From assembly GCA_008933995.1 (NCBI GenBank), contig WARS01002812.1, positions 558,001 through 622,000 on the forward strand: a DNA stretch of 64,000 bases. Reading direction: 5' to 3'. Origin of the DNA: Datnioides undecimradiatus. Lineage: Eukaryota > Chordata > Actinopteri > Lobotiformes > Datnioididae. A model generated the notes under the pieces. The model was not told the origin of the DNA. It was given only the letters and a program-made list of their open reading frames with translations, and made no database searches. The translations under genes and the position numbers were made by a program. Below are positions 36,101 through 48,251 of the stretch, piece after piece; positions within the stretch are counted from its first letter, which is position 1; every line of letters begins with the position of its first letter.

Positions 36101-39100
36101 AATATTGCAGTCGCCGTAAGCTGAGTTGATGCAAACTCTTAACTGCTCTTAAGAACTTAAAATCCAGACATCTGATAGTTAAAATATATAGTAAAAAGCA
36201 AATTTAACGCATGGCGACACGTGTGCAAAGTGGATACGATCTGAATTTAAAATGCACTTTAAATGAACTGAAATTAATGGAAACACTTGGGCTAATATCA
36301 GCAAACAACTCAGCAATCCACAACACAGATTTGGTTGATGCATTAACCATAAATATCAGCAAATGCATGATTTATAGGTTCTTTAGAGGTTCTAACAGAT
36401 GTTGGACAGAGCCAGGTTTGCTGCTTCCCCTGGTTTTCAGTCTTAGTGTTAAGCTAAGCTAACCGTCTGCTGGCTGGAGCCACATATTTAACTGAGAGTT
36501 ATATTGATCCTCTTATCTCCTGGGAAAGCAATGAGCATATTTCTCCCTCAGTGTTGAACGTTTGCCATCAGAAAGTTAATGTTAATCAGAATAGATCCAG
36601 GTCCCTGCGCAACAACTTTAAATGTGTTCAGCACAAAAGGTGAGGTTGCCTCCATAAACTGTTCTGCAGTGTGCATTAGCTGGAAAGTCGCATAAATAAC
36701 AGAGGATCCACTCAGTGGATTGAGCATCTTACCCACTATCATGTGCTTGCAGTGCTGGCAGTTCGTGGGCTTGCGAAAGACATGGTCCTGGAAGCAGTGG
36801 GTAATCTGGGGTCGGGGAGGCTTGGTGGGCAGTGATGGGGAAAGGCTGAGAGACGGGGAGTGGGAGGAGATGGAGGGGTTGGGGCTGAGGGATGGCGAAA
36901 TGGACGGCGAGCGGTCGCCGACCAGAGGCGACCCGGGCAGCAGCGGAGGGGAAGGAGGCGGCGGGTCGGTGATGAAATCCGGGGGCAGGCGAGCGTCACT
37001 GTAGGACCTCTGGAAGAAGTTCTCCACGCTTTTGCTGCGCATGATGGTCTTGAAGGACAGCGAGCGCTTTAGTCTCTGGAGCTGCACACACACACACACA
37101 CACACACACAGAGAAAGACGTTACACTGAGAATAAACACGAGACAAACAGGAACGCTGCGACGCATTCGGGAGCAATAACAAATGTACAATACGACCTCA
37201 GGACAGAACAGGCAATATCCAAACCTCCATTAGCACCGCACTCTGTTCTGATTCCTACACCGTGGGGGAAAGAGGGTGACTCATGAAACGCAATATCACC
37301 TCATAAAGAAGCAACATTAATGACATTAACAACAGTAGAGAAGCTATCTGCACGTCCCCCTCAGTGAGGTCTAGCGTATCCTTCCGTACAGTGACGTTTA
37401 ACATGGCCGCTTGGGCAGCTGACCCGTGGTTTAACAGGCTTTATCTCCTCAAGAGCACAGTCAGCCATACATTGTGTGTTTAGCGGTGTCACCTCGGTAT
37501 TGGTTGCAGTGGGGCAGTTGCGAAGTCAGTTTGCACAGCATCATTATTCACCAAAAGCCTCCTCTGGGATCTTAATCTGATGGAGTTTGCTCATCAGCCA
37601 TGATTGATCATACCACAAGTTTGCACACGGCCAGTGGTTCCCTCCTTGCAGGGCTGAGCGCACAAGCCTACAATATCAAATTGCATGTACCCTCTAACAT
37701 GTGCTCGTATCGTGGAAACAGCCTGGAAGAATTGATGGAGGCTGCGTCTCAAAAGCCAAGCGGACGACAAAACACAACATCAGCGGCTGTCACGTCCGTG
37801 AGCTCTGCTCTCTGCAGCCATCCGCCATTGATTGGCTAGATAAATGCATGTTTCCTGACACTTCCCTCCGGCTCTGTGTACAGATGATGATGGTAGTTTC
37901 CCCCCGGGGACGGGCGGCCATTTGTTACCCTGACATGCAGTGGCAAGGGGGGAGAGCAGCGCGAGGGCGTGGTCGTGTCGCAGGGGAAGAATGGATCAAC
38001 ACAGACGGACAAGCAGACAGATAATCAGTAGGCCACAGACACTCGGTGTGCACGCGCTCCGTCTGTCTGCCTGTCTGCGCTCGCTCTGCTCAGCGCCAAA
38101 CATAATCACTTTACGGGGACATGCTGTTTACAGCTCTGCGCGGCTGGGAATAAGATATGAAAACAGTTTGTCTATTTGAGCTCGTGTGTGTGTGTGTGTG
38201 TTTGTGAGGGACACAGAGAGGCAGAGAAACAAAGTCTAGTCCGTATTCTTCCTGTAAATCAGTAATTTCCTTACATCAGATTACACTGATGAAGACAAGC
38301 TGGGGCGGACTAATACAATTCATTGTTATGCTATTACAGCTGTGGGCGATAGCGTAATGCTGATATTCAGGGTTGTAATCTAAAGCACGGCCTGCATTCG
38401 GTGATATGGTAACATAAGTCCGGGTGTGAAGCACATCTCCTTGTGCCTGCTGCTGTTGGGATAAGTGGAGTGCATGAGTTTGTTCGGTTTTAACACATCA
38501 TCGTCAGAATCAATGAACGTTTAATGAGAGATATCTTTTTTTCAGTCCATTGATTCTTGTATCTCATCAAAACCTGGTACCTAATTACCCAGAATGCAAC
38601 TCGGTGGCCAGTGCAAGTTGCAGCTAATGTATCCTGGAGCCGTTAGCCTCAAGCAGGCGTGAGGAGCAGTCTGCGGCGATCCGGTCACCGCCGCAACCCG
38701 AGATTTTAAAGCGGAGGTGCTCGGAAATATGGAAAGTTGATTTGGAAATCTGTGTTATCTGTTAGCTCTTCCTGACAAACGCTAAATTAAAAAGGCGGCA
38801 TGCATTTTTCTGTGTCATTATATTTTCTTAAAGCTACAGTTCTTTGACTTTTCGGCGCGGCGTCACGGACCCTGACCCGAGCTCTCTCTCGATCAGAGCG
38901 GCCAAGTGCTGGCACAACAGCTCCGGCTGGAGCACGTGTCTCAATCACGGCTAATCTAATCATCTGTCAGCGCGCGAGCTGGAAAAGCTTCCCCTTCAGC
39001 TTCCGTTCGAAGACGAGCGGAGAGCGCCGTACCTCCGATTCTGAGCCCTCGATTCGGGTCGTCAGTACACGTAGTCTCAGTGCATGAACGCCTCACGAGA

Positions 39101-42100
39101 TTTGCTGCGACAGGTGAGCTGCAGTTATTGATGGAGATGTGTCAGAGTGGACTGAGCTCCGCCACAGATGATACCCCGCTGCGGCGTGTGATCCGGTCCC
39201 ATATGTATTATTGATCCCCTGTAATTCCATAACAATGCCTGTGGAGTGCAGATGGAGCCGGTTCAGTCTTCCTTGTCTGACAAATGCGAGATTTCTAAAT
39301 CTGGAAAACATGTTTTTACCAGTTTACCAGTGTTATTGGTCATATAATTCACACATGACTCGCGCTTCTTCAAGCGGCAACAATCACGCCGCTGCAGACC
39401 CCCATAATTCTCACATCTTCGATCCACACACCGACCCCTGGGTGCCTCTCACATGCGGCCAGCATAAATGTCTGAGATCAATGCTCCGCAGAGAGGCGGC
39501 AGGGTTTGAAGGGGACATAATTCAGTGACAAAGCTTTTGGTTCACCCTAATACGTGGCTTTTACTCCATCCATCAGAATTTAATGGGGCCAGGGGCCAGT
39601 GGGAGATATATATGGGATGCTCCGGCCTTGCCGGAGGTCAAGACTGAACAACAGAGGCTCGGCCCCGCTGGGAATGTGACCGTAAATACAGCCCGTGGCC
39701 TTAACGTGCTTTGGTGCGGACTATTTTAAATGCTTCACCCAATAGAAAACATTTCAAATGGGGAAACCGTAACCAGCTGTGTCTCCATTCAGAGGCTTTA
39801 AAGGTCAACGTACTCCTACACGCTCTCGGTCTTTGACAGCGCGGGTTCTGGTGAAAAGAACCTGGTTGCGAGCTCTGCATCGCCAACCTCTCCGAGACCA
39901 ACGAGTCAAACCGTCCAATCACTTCACAGATCAGTGCTAATTCCTTTTTCCCCCAATTTACTCCTGCTCTTCTTTCACCGCTCGGCCCTGAATCGAGCAG
40001 AAGCCGAGGGAAAGACAGCCACTGCGACAGACGTACGCCTCCGCTCCACTGTTTTAATCACAGCGCCCAGGCTATTATTCATGTATGTGACCCATAAATG
40101 TAATATTTTACTTTCCGTGGGCTGCAGTTTCCACTTTAAAACCCTCCCAGGCGTGATGCCTCACACAAAAAAGAGCACAATTAATTTTTTTTTCATTTGT
40201 TTATTTATTTTTTTTTACCACGGCGAACGTCACATCATTCGACCTTGTTCCAAGCGAGGATATTTCCGACTTAAGAAGGATAACCACGCTGCGAAAGGCG
40301 CGGTCTCCTGGCTGGATCTGATTCTGGGTCAGCAGCAGAATGCGTGGCTACGGAGGAAATGATCATCCTCAGGTACAGGATGCATTTAGGGATATTATTA
40401 TCTGCACCTTCACCGTGTTGCTTCAGTTGTTTTCGGGCGAAAAGATGCAAAACGGAGACAGGAAACAGGTGCGACTGAATCCTGCAAAAGGGACAACCTG
40501 CAGGTTTTGGTACAAAGGAACAAAGAAGAGCAGAAATGACAGGGGGAGAGCGAAAAATGACACATATCGCAAAATCTCTGAGCAAAGCGCGCTTTGGTTA
40601 TCATTACAAGGAGGGTACTGAACCAGTTTCGTGTCCAAACAGTTCCCCTCTTGGCTAAAGTTATTATGCACGGCAGCCTGACAGATTCCCGCTTTGAATA
40701 TGAGATAAGAGACGCATAATCACAGGCTGCTGCCTTCGTTCTGTCCCTATCGCACATGCATGTGTACGCACACACAGCTCCCACCTCCCTCTCTGTGTTT
40801 AACGGGGGGGAGAAACTCTGTGTGAAATAGTAGCGTGGATTACAAGCACTCCCCTCGCCGCGGTGCAATTCGGCGCCCACATTCGGCTAACCCCGCCGCG
40901 CCGCTTTGCCCTGGCAACTCATCATCCGCCCATTTTCACTCACCCAATCACTGTTCACACACAACACCCCGGTGCGCAACACAGCGGCTGTCAGACTCCG
41001 ACAACCTCCCCTACAACCCCCCCCCTCCCGTCTGTTTCTGAATGAGCATCAGCGGCGACAAGCAGACACTTCCCTTCCTCGTCAGCGATACACAAAATAG
41101 ATGCAGCCAGTGATGCTTTTAGCGATTTGCAGCCTTCCGGTGTCCACTGTTCCAACAGCTCACACCTTTCCCCGTAGTGTCACATCAATAAACATCACAG
41201 CAGTGAAGGTGTTGCATTAATTAATGAGGACCTTGGCCCGCTTCAGGCCCCCAGCTCCCTCCTCGAACTCACTCCCCAGCTCACGTCACTCAAATCTCTG
41301 TCACGGAGAGTGAAGGGATGGTTAATGGGATGTGACGTGAACTTACAAAGTGTGTGTGTGTCTCTTCATCAAAGAGGTGTTGAGAGATGAATGTATGGGT
41401 AAGCTTTGCAGTCGTAGAGGTGACAGCCCGTGGAGAACTGGCAACACTTCTGCTGAGGGGCTGCAGGTGTACGCGATGCAACCAAACTACTTTAAATATA
41501 AATAATGAGTCTGCCTCATCCAGTCACGCCCTGTCACTACATCCGATGCTGCCGTCAGCTTTTCCTCCCCTTTATCTTCAAATGCATGAGGAAAGTGTTT
41601 CAGCTGAGCTGGTAGCTGTGAGGACGGGAAAGTCCGTGTGTCGGGCCGACACTTTCGGTCCAGGGTTGTCGTTCAAGCTCTCGCTTCACAGGGACAGTGA
41701 AATGTCAGCAGCTTACGGGTGAATTTGCACTAAATTTAACACAGAGATTCATTTGCGCAAGTGTGAAATAACTAGTTTTTAGTGAAATGCTGGAAAAGCG
41801 CTCATTTGCGCTGCCTTTAGCTAATTAGCAAACGTTATCATGCTAATACTAAGAACATAGTAAAAACTGCTAAACGTTAGCATGTTAGCGTTGTCGTTTT
41901 GAGCTTGTTAGCATTCTTACATTAGCACTTAGCTCAAAGCAATGCTGCGCGTCCGTGTGCAGCCAAGGATTTGTTGCATCTTGCTTTTGCACGTGCAACA
42001 TCACGAATTCAGCGTTACGTGTGATCACTTTGAGTTCTCACTCTGCCCTGGCGTGCGTGGCATTATGAAACTGCTCACGTTATGATCACATCATCACAAT

Positions 42101-44323
42101 ACGATGCAGTAAATGATAATATTCAATTATTATCCAGCTCTAATAGTGTATTTGTGCGTACTTCCCTGGTTCGGTTCAAGTCGGGGACCCCACTCAATCT
42201 CACCTACGCCTGCTTGCACCATGTCATTGTGCATATTTCATAAAAATCCCAGAAAGAGTCAAACACCAACACCTTTTTTTTAAATCTAATCGCTAAAGCT
42301 TTTTTACCGTGGACTCAATCAAAATACCGGGTCCAAGTGAAGCGCCAGAATAAAATCCATCCTTCACCAAACAGCTAGAACTGGCCTCAAACTGTATGAT
42401 GTATGATGATTTGCCATTTGGCGCCGGAGCTGCTACAAGTTCTCATTTTCACACTGTGGGCTATGCCAGTCACCTCTTATCACTCATCCGGCTACAGTGA
42501 GTGTGTGCTTAAGTGCTCACGCTGGCTGAAGGAGACGGGAGTGAAGAATCCCAAAGGGACACGCGGACGAGCTGTGATGTTCTGGACACACAATGGGAAA
42601 GCTGACAAGTGGGACAATCTCCAAACATCAATCAAAACATGGCGCGGGTTATTATCTGAAGGCCTTGTATCTCTGCGGCGAGATTGGGCCCCCGTGTGCT
42701 CGTCCTGGTGAAAGAGAGGTTCGCCCGTGCACTTCTATCACAGCATCAACAGCCCAGGGAGATCAAACAGCTCTCAGCGAAGAGGGACGCTATTGGCTGA
42801 CGACTGCTGCTCAGGCATCTCATCTGCTCCGCCGCTCGCATTCCTGCCGGCGTTGGCAGTAGACCACAGCACATTGTTGGGAGCCGGGGAGAAGAAGTCC
42901 ATGCTTCCTTTCCTCCTAATCCTCTGGCACTGTTTTCCCCTGTTCCCGATCTCTGATATCCATCTTTGCGGGAAATTTGCTGCTGGTGGATTTCAAGGAG
43001 CATCTGTTATCAGAGCGTGTCACTCCCTCGCTCCCTGTCATCCTTATCTAATTAAAAACACCATAGACTCGTGGCTATGTGCCTGATTAGATCCCTTCAA
43101 AAATGACGCCCTGTGGCAGTTTCCTTTTATTTTAAGAATGGTCTTGATTAAGTGTGTAAAATAGATATGGGTGGAATATTGATGTGTAGGCTTTTCAATC
43201 TCCTGGGACCACACCTGAACGCGTCAGACACAAGCTGATATTAACCTCAATATTCTCACTTAATAGACTCACTATGGGGCTGCATTAATCACACTGACCC
43301 TCCAGTGGCAGCGAGATATTGAATCCGGAGCGTTTATAGTTCAAAGGACGCTCCAGGCTTAACCTTTCATCTGAATATCACCGTGTGTGAGCCACAGGGG
43401 CGCAGGGAGGGAGGGCTGAAGGTTAAAGTGGGATCTGCTCGTGCGATTCAACCGGCCTGGATCGATTGGAGGAGCAGCGGGAGACGAGGAACCGGCATGG
43501 TGATTGAATGGCCAGCTCAATTAGTTTGTGGTATAAATGGCTGCGATGTGGTGAAGCCGGTGAATCGTATGAATACAAATCAGTCCTGCCTGGCACCGAA
43601 AATCACCCAATATCTGTGAGGAGCGGGGAGCTGACTGGCTCTCGACAAATGCAGACGCTCGTGCTTCTCACTACGGAGGACATCAAATATTTAGATGGGG
43701 GCGAACAGGTGGTTGAAGTGGCTGACTGTGCCGCGCAGGAGCGTCACTTCGCCTTCAGACGTGTCCGCGCTACGTGTTGCGCGCCCGTGTTTTGCGCGTG
43801 GGCGGTGAGAGCGGGCATGAGGTGCAGACAAAGACGCGGCCGAGAGAAAAGTTGCATCAAGTGTTTCGGCCTATAATGAATCAAGGGTCTTAAAAGCCTT
43901 CCGTTCAAAAAAGCGGCAGGCACCGGGAGAGCTTTCACAGCTCCTGCGCTTGGACGCCGGCCCTTGAAATCCGTGTTTAGACAGTCGTGTCAACAAATTA
44001 AATGGAATCATGAGGACACTTTGTGAGGACACTTGAGGCTCAGGCAGGGCGTACGCCGTTCAGTAAAAGGATCTAGTTCTGCACATTAGGCACAAAACGC
44101 GCATATAAATAAATGTGGCCCGTTCGCGTTTCCAGCAATATAAACTTTGTTTCAGCAAAAGGTTACGTGAGTGCAGCCGCGTGGGGACAAGTATAAAGGC
44201 ATAAACGAGCAAAGACAAAATAATAATAAAGACATTTATGAAAAGCATTGATTACAAGCAGGCTTTTATGTAAATACTGCTCATTTAAATGCGAATGTGA
44301 ATTAAAATGAAACATTAATCCCC

Positions 44324-44365
<42 letters not shown>

Positions 44366-44806
44366 GGAAGTGGGTTTGGAGACGTAGAGAGGAAGGGGGG
44401 GGGGGGCAGAGTGACATCAGACCTTACGTGTGAGGTTACACCTAGTGACGCAGTCATGATGAATGCAACTGCAGTTGTTAAGTGTTGTCATCATTATTAC
44501 GTAAACCGGCGGAATAACACGGGGCGCGTGCAGAAATGCGGAATAACAGGCGAAGAATACAGAGTCGGCGCGCGGTGCAAACTGCTCTGCAAAGTTCACT
44601 GTGTGCTTTTCATGTCTGGTCGATGCAGAGATTCGTGTGTGTGTGTGTGTGTGACGCGCAGGAAAGGTCATGAGAGATGCTGAGTTCACGGAACAAAGCT
44701 GAAAACTGTGAATACTTGCCTTGGATGTCATCGGTTGGATGGACATGGTGCTTGGAGAGCGCTGGAGCTGCGACTCGCTGTCCATCTCATTGTTCTCAGT
44801 CATCAT
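24341..44806 (-). CDS. stac2: STAC2, SH3 and cysteine-rich domain protein 2 (complete, 11 exons)
   Basis: Minus-strand exons: 44806-44720, 37081-36733, 34830-34736, 32712-32628, 30136-30021, 29130-29061, 28838-28738, 28656-28568, 26246-26195, 25319-25182, 24439-24341; 1281 nt, 426 aa (human 411). N-terminal [20 protein letters not shown] is followed by a Ser/Pro-rich linker, a C1 zinc domain at about residues 124-174 (H-x12-C-x2-C ... [12 protein letters not shown] ... C), then [21 protein letters not shown] Glu/Gly-rich stretch leads to two SH3 domains, the first at about 311-366 ([36 protein letters not shown]) and the second at about 370-426, ending [19 protein letters not shown] proteins bind L-type calcium channels at the plasma membrane and alter their inactivation and trafficking. 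Two tandem ATGs open the CDS (44806, 44803); the second matches the human MTE start and has A at -3. The intron 1 donor is GC (AAG/GCAAGT). Exon 1 is the least conserved exon, so its assignment is the weakest. Confidence 0.95.
25567..25591. repeat. (CGG)n trinucleotide tract in stac2 intron 10/9 region
   Basis: CGG units with one GTG interruption on the plus strand, lying in the intron between the exons at 26246-26195 and 25319-25182. It appears as CCG in the stac2 transcript. Confidence 0.85.
29413..29448. repeat. Perfect 18-bp tandem duplication
   Basis: ATAACCTACAAAAACAAC occurs twice head to tail at 29413-29430 and 29431-29448. It sits in the stac2 intron between exons 5 and 6, directly beside the MITE-like element at 29483-29758. 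Confidence 0.9.
29483..29758 (+). mobile_element. MITE-like non-autonomous element (teleost GCTAAGCTAAGCTAA family)
   Basis: The left end AGTTTGACGTTTTGGGAAAC and the right end TTTCTCAAAATGTCAAACTT are imperfect inverted repeats. The interior holds GCTGCTGGCTATCTGTTTCC and GCTAAGCTAAGCTAAGCTAA. Length is about 275 bp, with no coding capacity. It is inserted in a stac2 intron. I recognise the motif as widespread in percomorph fishes but cannot name the superfamily securely. Confidence 0.6.
30144..30192. repeat. (CA)n microsatellite beside the stac2 exon 5 acceptor
   Basis: About 24 CA units, equal to (UG)n in stac2 pre-mRNA. It ends 7 nt before the acceptor AG (plus 30137-30138), leaving only GGTTTC between repeat and AG. 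Confidence 0.95.
31134..31145. promoter_or_regulatory. Full palindromic CRE site (TGACGTCA)
   Basis: CATGACGTCATG is a perfect 12-bp palindrome with a consensus CREB/ATF site at 31136-31143. It lies in the stac2 intron between exons 4 and 5. Function is unproven, since a single 8-mer can occur by chance. Confidence 0.4.
32415..32600. repeat. CA/CGCA-rich repeat blocks next to stac2 exon 4
   Basis: Several CACGCACGCACGCA and CACACA blocks (about 32414-32475 and 32579-32600). They lie downstream of the exon 4 donor (GT at 32627-32626) and read as UG/GUGC repeats in the pre-mRNA. Confidence 0.8.
35905..36570. repeat. Inverted pair of GCTAAG-family repeat halves
   Basis: The left arm (about 35905-36040) contains TCTTAGCTTAGCAATAAGAC then TGAAAACAGGAGGAAGCAGC. 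The right arm (about 36400-36560), reverse complemented, reads TTAGCTTAGCTTAACACTAA then GACTGAAAACCAGGGGAAGC. Both arms also share a GGGAAATATxC / GAGAAATATGC outer segment. They are the same half of the element seen at 29.5 kb, facing each other across about 360 bp in stac2 intron 2, so they could fold back. Confidence 0.6.
37085..37110. repeat. (CA)n microsatellite forming the stac2 exon 2 acceptor tract
   Basis: Thirteen CA units on the plus strand. In stac2 pre-mRNA the (UG)n runs straight into the acceptor CAG (AG at plus 37083-37082) and takes the place of a pyrimidine tract. Confidence 0.95.
41815..41995 (+). repeat. Teleost interspersed repeat, TTAGCTCAAAGCA family
   Basis: Contains AAACGTTAGCATGTTAGCG and CATTAGCACTTAGCTCAAAG followed by CAATGCTGC. 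It matches the minus-strand copy at 13.4-13.5 kb in order and spacing of motifs. Confidence 0.6.
44325..44359. repeat. (GT)n microsatellite
   Basis: GT repeat ending in GCGCGC, near the 5' end of stac2 intron 1. Confidence 0.92.
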
Positions 44807-44809
44807 TGA

Positions 44810-47339
44810 TAAGCTGATGAGTCGTCGTTTATCAACAACAACAATAATAATAATAATAATAATGCAAACTTTTGCGTCCAGTCGGTGGGAGAGCTCCTGC
44901 TTCAGCCATACAAAAAGCCCGACGAAGTGTGACAGGTCCACATCACAGGGGTCTGCGCGCGCTGCGAGGTGGACGCCTTATGGCCATTTGCTCTCCACAC
45001 ACCAGTTGCAAGCTTACACGTTGATTAAACAGTCTCTAAACACTCTCTCCCACACACACGCCGGCTGTTTATGTTTCAGTCGTGCCATGCAAGGACAAGC
45101 ATTCAGCAAAACCCCGCTGAACCCCCGCGTGTCGGTGATTGTATCGTCCCTTGACGCGCATCGGAAAGCTCCACTGTGGCACAATTCCGCGCTACAGCTG
45201 CAAAAAAAAAAAAAAAAAAGGTCAAAGTCATCAAATAGCAGCTTGACGTGATCAGATCCAGACAAAGCGTGTGCTCTGGGAGGCACGGGCTTGGGTGTAT
45301 ATCCAAAGCGAACTGTGCTTCACGCCACAGCTCAGACTTGAATTTAAGCGCAACCGGAGGCACGCCTTCCCGTGCGTCTGAGGCGCATGATTGGGGCAAT
45401 TTTTACAACTCTGCCAGGATTCATTTAGACTAAATCAGGATTCACGGACGTGGGCGGGGGCTCTCTTTAAGCCCAAATATAGACTGGCTCACGTTTCTCC
45501 AACAGAGGGCTGCTTTTCTCTCTCAGGTGATGAGCGTTTGGAATAAAAGCAGAATGTTTCCTCCTTTTTTTTTTATTTTCCCGCCGGGTCCTGCAGCGCA
45601 CCTGTTTAACTCTGCTGCTGTAACTACATAATTGCATCCACTTCCAACAGGTCAATTAATTAACGGTGCCATCTGCCAATTATTAAAAAACGCTCATGCA
45701 CCAAAGATACATGTGCACATGCGCTGCGTGAAGGCTCTGTTTATACCTGTAAGACTAACAGACACTCATAGGGCTAAAGGGGGGTCAAATCAATGTAAAG
45801 ACTGCACGTGCAGGCAAAATCAGGTATGTTGTTATTCTAATTTAGTGTCAGAGGAATGTGAAAGTAATGAAATACACGGGTGGAGGGTGGAGGAGCCTGT
45901 TTGATGGAGCTGTAAGTCAGGACAGTCATCTCCCCCTTCAGGAAAAATGAGCCATATGGGATGAGCTGGACTACTTTTGGATTATATTTTGGACCAAAGT
46001 TTCCGGCCACACTTTGACTCTGTTGTCATTGAGTCTTTGTCATTCTCCACCTGCCCTGCGAAGCACTGAACGCAGGGGATGCGACAGCCTTGTAGGTGCG
46101 GCCCTGCAGAGCTGCAGCCGCGTCAGGGTGGATGTGATTTGTTTAAAGCAGCTACAGTAAAAGCCAGACGACTGGTCCCTTTGATTTCAAATGCAGTCTC
46201 ATCCCCTACCTGGTTTTACCATGCCTCCTTTAGAATACACATATTACACTTCAGATGAAAGCACTAGGGCTGCGGTCACAGCCACTGATTTTTGCATTAA
46301 CCGGATGACGGTAAAAGACAGGTAGAGTTAAGGCAGTGCATGGTATTTTAAATTGAGTATGCTAATAGAGCACAATTCACAGCGTGACAGAGGGAAAAAT
46401 GTGATTAAGACTTTTCTTTTTTGCTCTCTGCACGGCGTTATTGAAACCAAGCCTGACATCAAAGTTTGCTCCGAGCTGTCAGAAAGTCTCGGGGGCGTGG
46501 GTGTGCTGCAGAAAAGAGGAGAAGACGAAAGGAAGAGCGCCTCTGTTATCTCATTAATTATTGCTCGGCGCAGAGCCAGGGCGCAGCAGACGCGGCAGTG
46601 GCAGGATCACTGCGCCGACAGGAGCCGAGTCAGAAGTTGTGTATAGCGCGCGGCCGTGGCTCTGCTGTCAAATACAAACAGAAACACAATGTCTTGGTGG
46701 GGCGGTGTGCAGTGAGCTGTGATCTGATCCGTCTGTCTCCCAAACACAGAACAGTTGAGAGAGCCCCACACACACACACACACATTTGAATTTCTCCCTG
46801 AGCCACCCACCTTTCATCCTCCACGTGATACCCCAGGTGCCGGAGCACGGCTGCTAAAAATGAGCATTACACCGGGAGTGAAAACACATTGATCTCCCTC
46901 CGTGATGCGGAGACAGGGGAAACAATGGGAGGATGAGAGGAGCGAGATGAGTCCCATGCGGCGGAAGACAGATCCCAGCCGTGACAGCGGTCGCCATGGT
47001 GCAGTCACAGGACCAGAGCTGCTGCTGCTGCTGCTGCTCTCCATCCACCGGGATAAATTGATACTGATTGCGCGCCCGAGCCATCACCCCAGACACGTGT
47101 GCGTAAGCACACGTAAATGCGGACAAGTCTCGTCTCTGGGTGCGGTGTCCCACGAGCTTTGCAGGTCTGTATTTGCATTTTTTTTATGATAAATGCACAG
47201 AAGGTAAACTTGATTTCATCCGGTCACTAACATCGCAACAGCCCCGAAAGGCCTCATATCAGCCGGCAGCACACGCTTGCACAGGCTCACCTGACCATTC
47301 TTTGTTAATAAACTGTGAATGCATCCTTTAAACCCATCT

Positions 47340-47389
<50 letters not shown>

Positions 47390-48250
47390 CTTCAATTTGA
47401 ATGTTGCAGGAGCCAGAAAACAGTGCAACTGAAGCCCCTGCGGTTTCATCCAAGTGACTGCAAAGAGCCTCTTTCCACAGTTCCAGTCAAAGTAAGAGCA
47501 CGTCCTCAGCTGTGACGCTCGACCACGTCTCTCTGAAGAAAAGAGGACTTCCATAATGGGAGACTCTTCTCTGCTTTAAATGAAGGGAAAAAGGGAATTG
47601 TAACCTCTAATTCAACATATCCAGCAATTTCTACAAACACAGCGCAGTGGTGTTTTGAGGGAATAACTACCTTTACAAGCAGAAGTAATAAAAACACAAA
47701 CACACAAAAGCGAAAAAGAAAAAGATTTCCTTCAGCAGCTGCATCAAAGCTTCATCGGAGGGGTTTTAAAGTCAAGTGTTGACCGAGTCTGCAACAAAAA
47801 GCAAACACAATGCGGATCTTTTTACAGTTCCAGGAGGAGCACAGGCACGGTTTTCACGGTATTGTTCAAGCTGGCCCGACGTTTCACCTTACTACGACAC
47901 GATCATCAGCGTTACACCTGTGCTCTCCCTGCAGCATGGCCCGATCTGCTCCCGTTCTGTAGCAAACACCTGATTTGCTCTGTGAAAACAAACCGTTCCT
48001 TCAAACTTGTTCTAACTTTGGGAACTTCTGGGTTTATCTCACTCTGCTGCCGGCTAAAGCCAATCAATTAGATCATTAAAGCTGCTGGATCATGAATCCT
48101 GCAACCAGCTGAGAGCTGAAGCTCCTGGCCTGGTGGTGGAGTCACCACCAAACCGGCTCGCTGCTGCCATCTGCTGCTGCACCAGCGCTGAGGCAACGCC
48201 GCACCAGGACGCCAGAGAAAACCAGGCAAGTCTTAATAATATAGGTATAT
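44810..48250. other. Intergenic region between stac2 5' end and fbxl20 3' end
   Basis: No gene supported. stac2 promoter and 5' UTR sequence should lie just above 44807. An AAT/AAC trinucleotide run (44837-44862) sits immediately upstream of the start, read as (ATT)n in the transcript sense. Other simple sequence: poly-A 45201-45219, (CTG)n 47019-47038, (CA)n 47341-47388. Confidence 0.55.
47341..47388. repeat. (CA)n microsatellite
   Basis: About 24 uninterrupted CA units in the stac2-fbxl20 intergenic region. Confidence 0.95.
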
Positions 48251-48251
48251 A

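Larger units (their letters stand above)
37082..44719 (-). other. stac2 intron 1 (7.6 kb)
   Basis: The largest intron in the window, between coding exons 1 and 2. No other gene is supportable within it. It contains a teleost repeat at 41.8 kb, a GT microsatellite (44325-44359) and a G-run (44395-44406). A stretch of ordinary complexity at about 43.18-43.38 kb is rich in TAAT-type motifs and might be conserved regulatory DNA. Confidence 0.6.
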
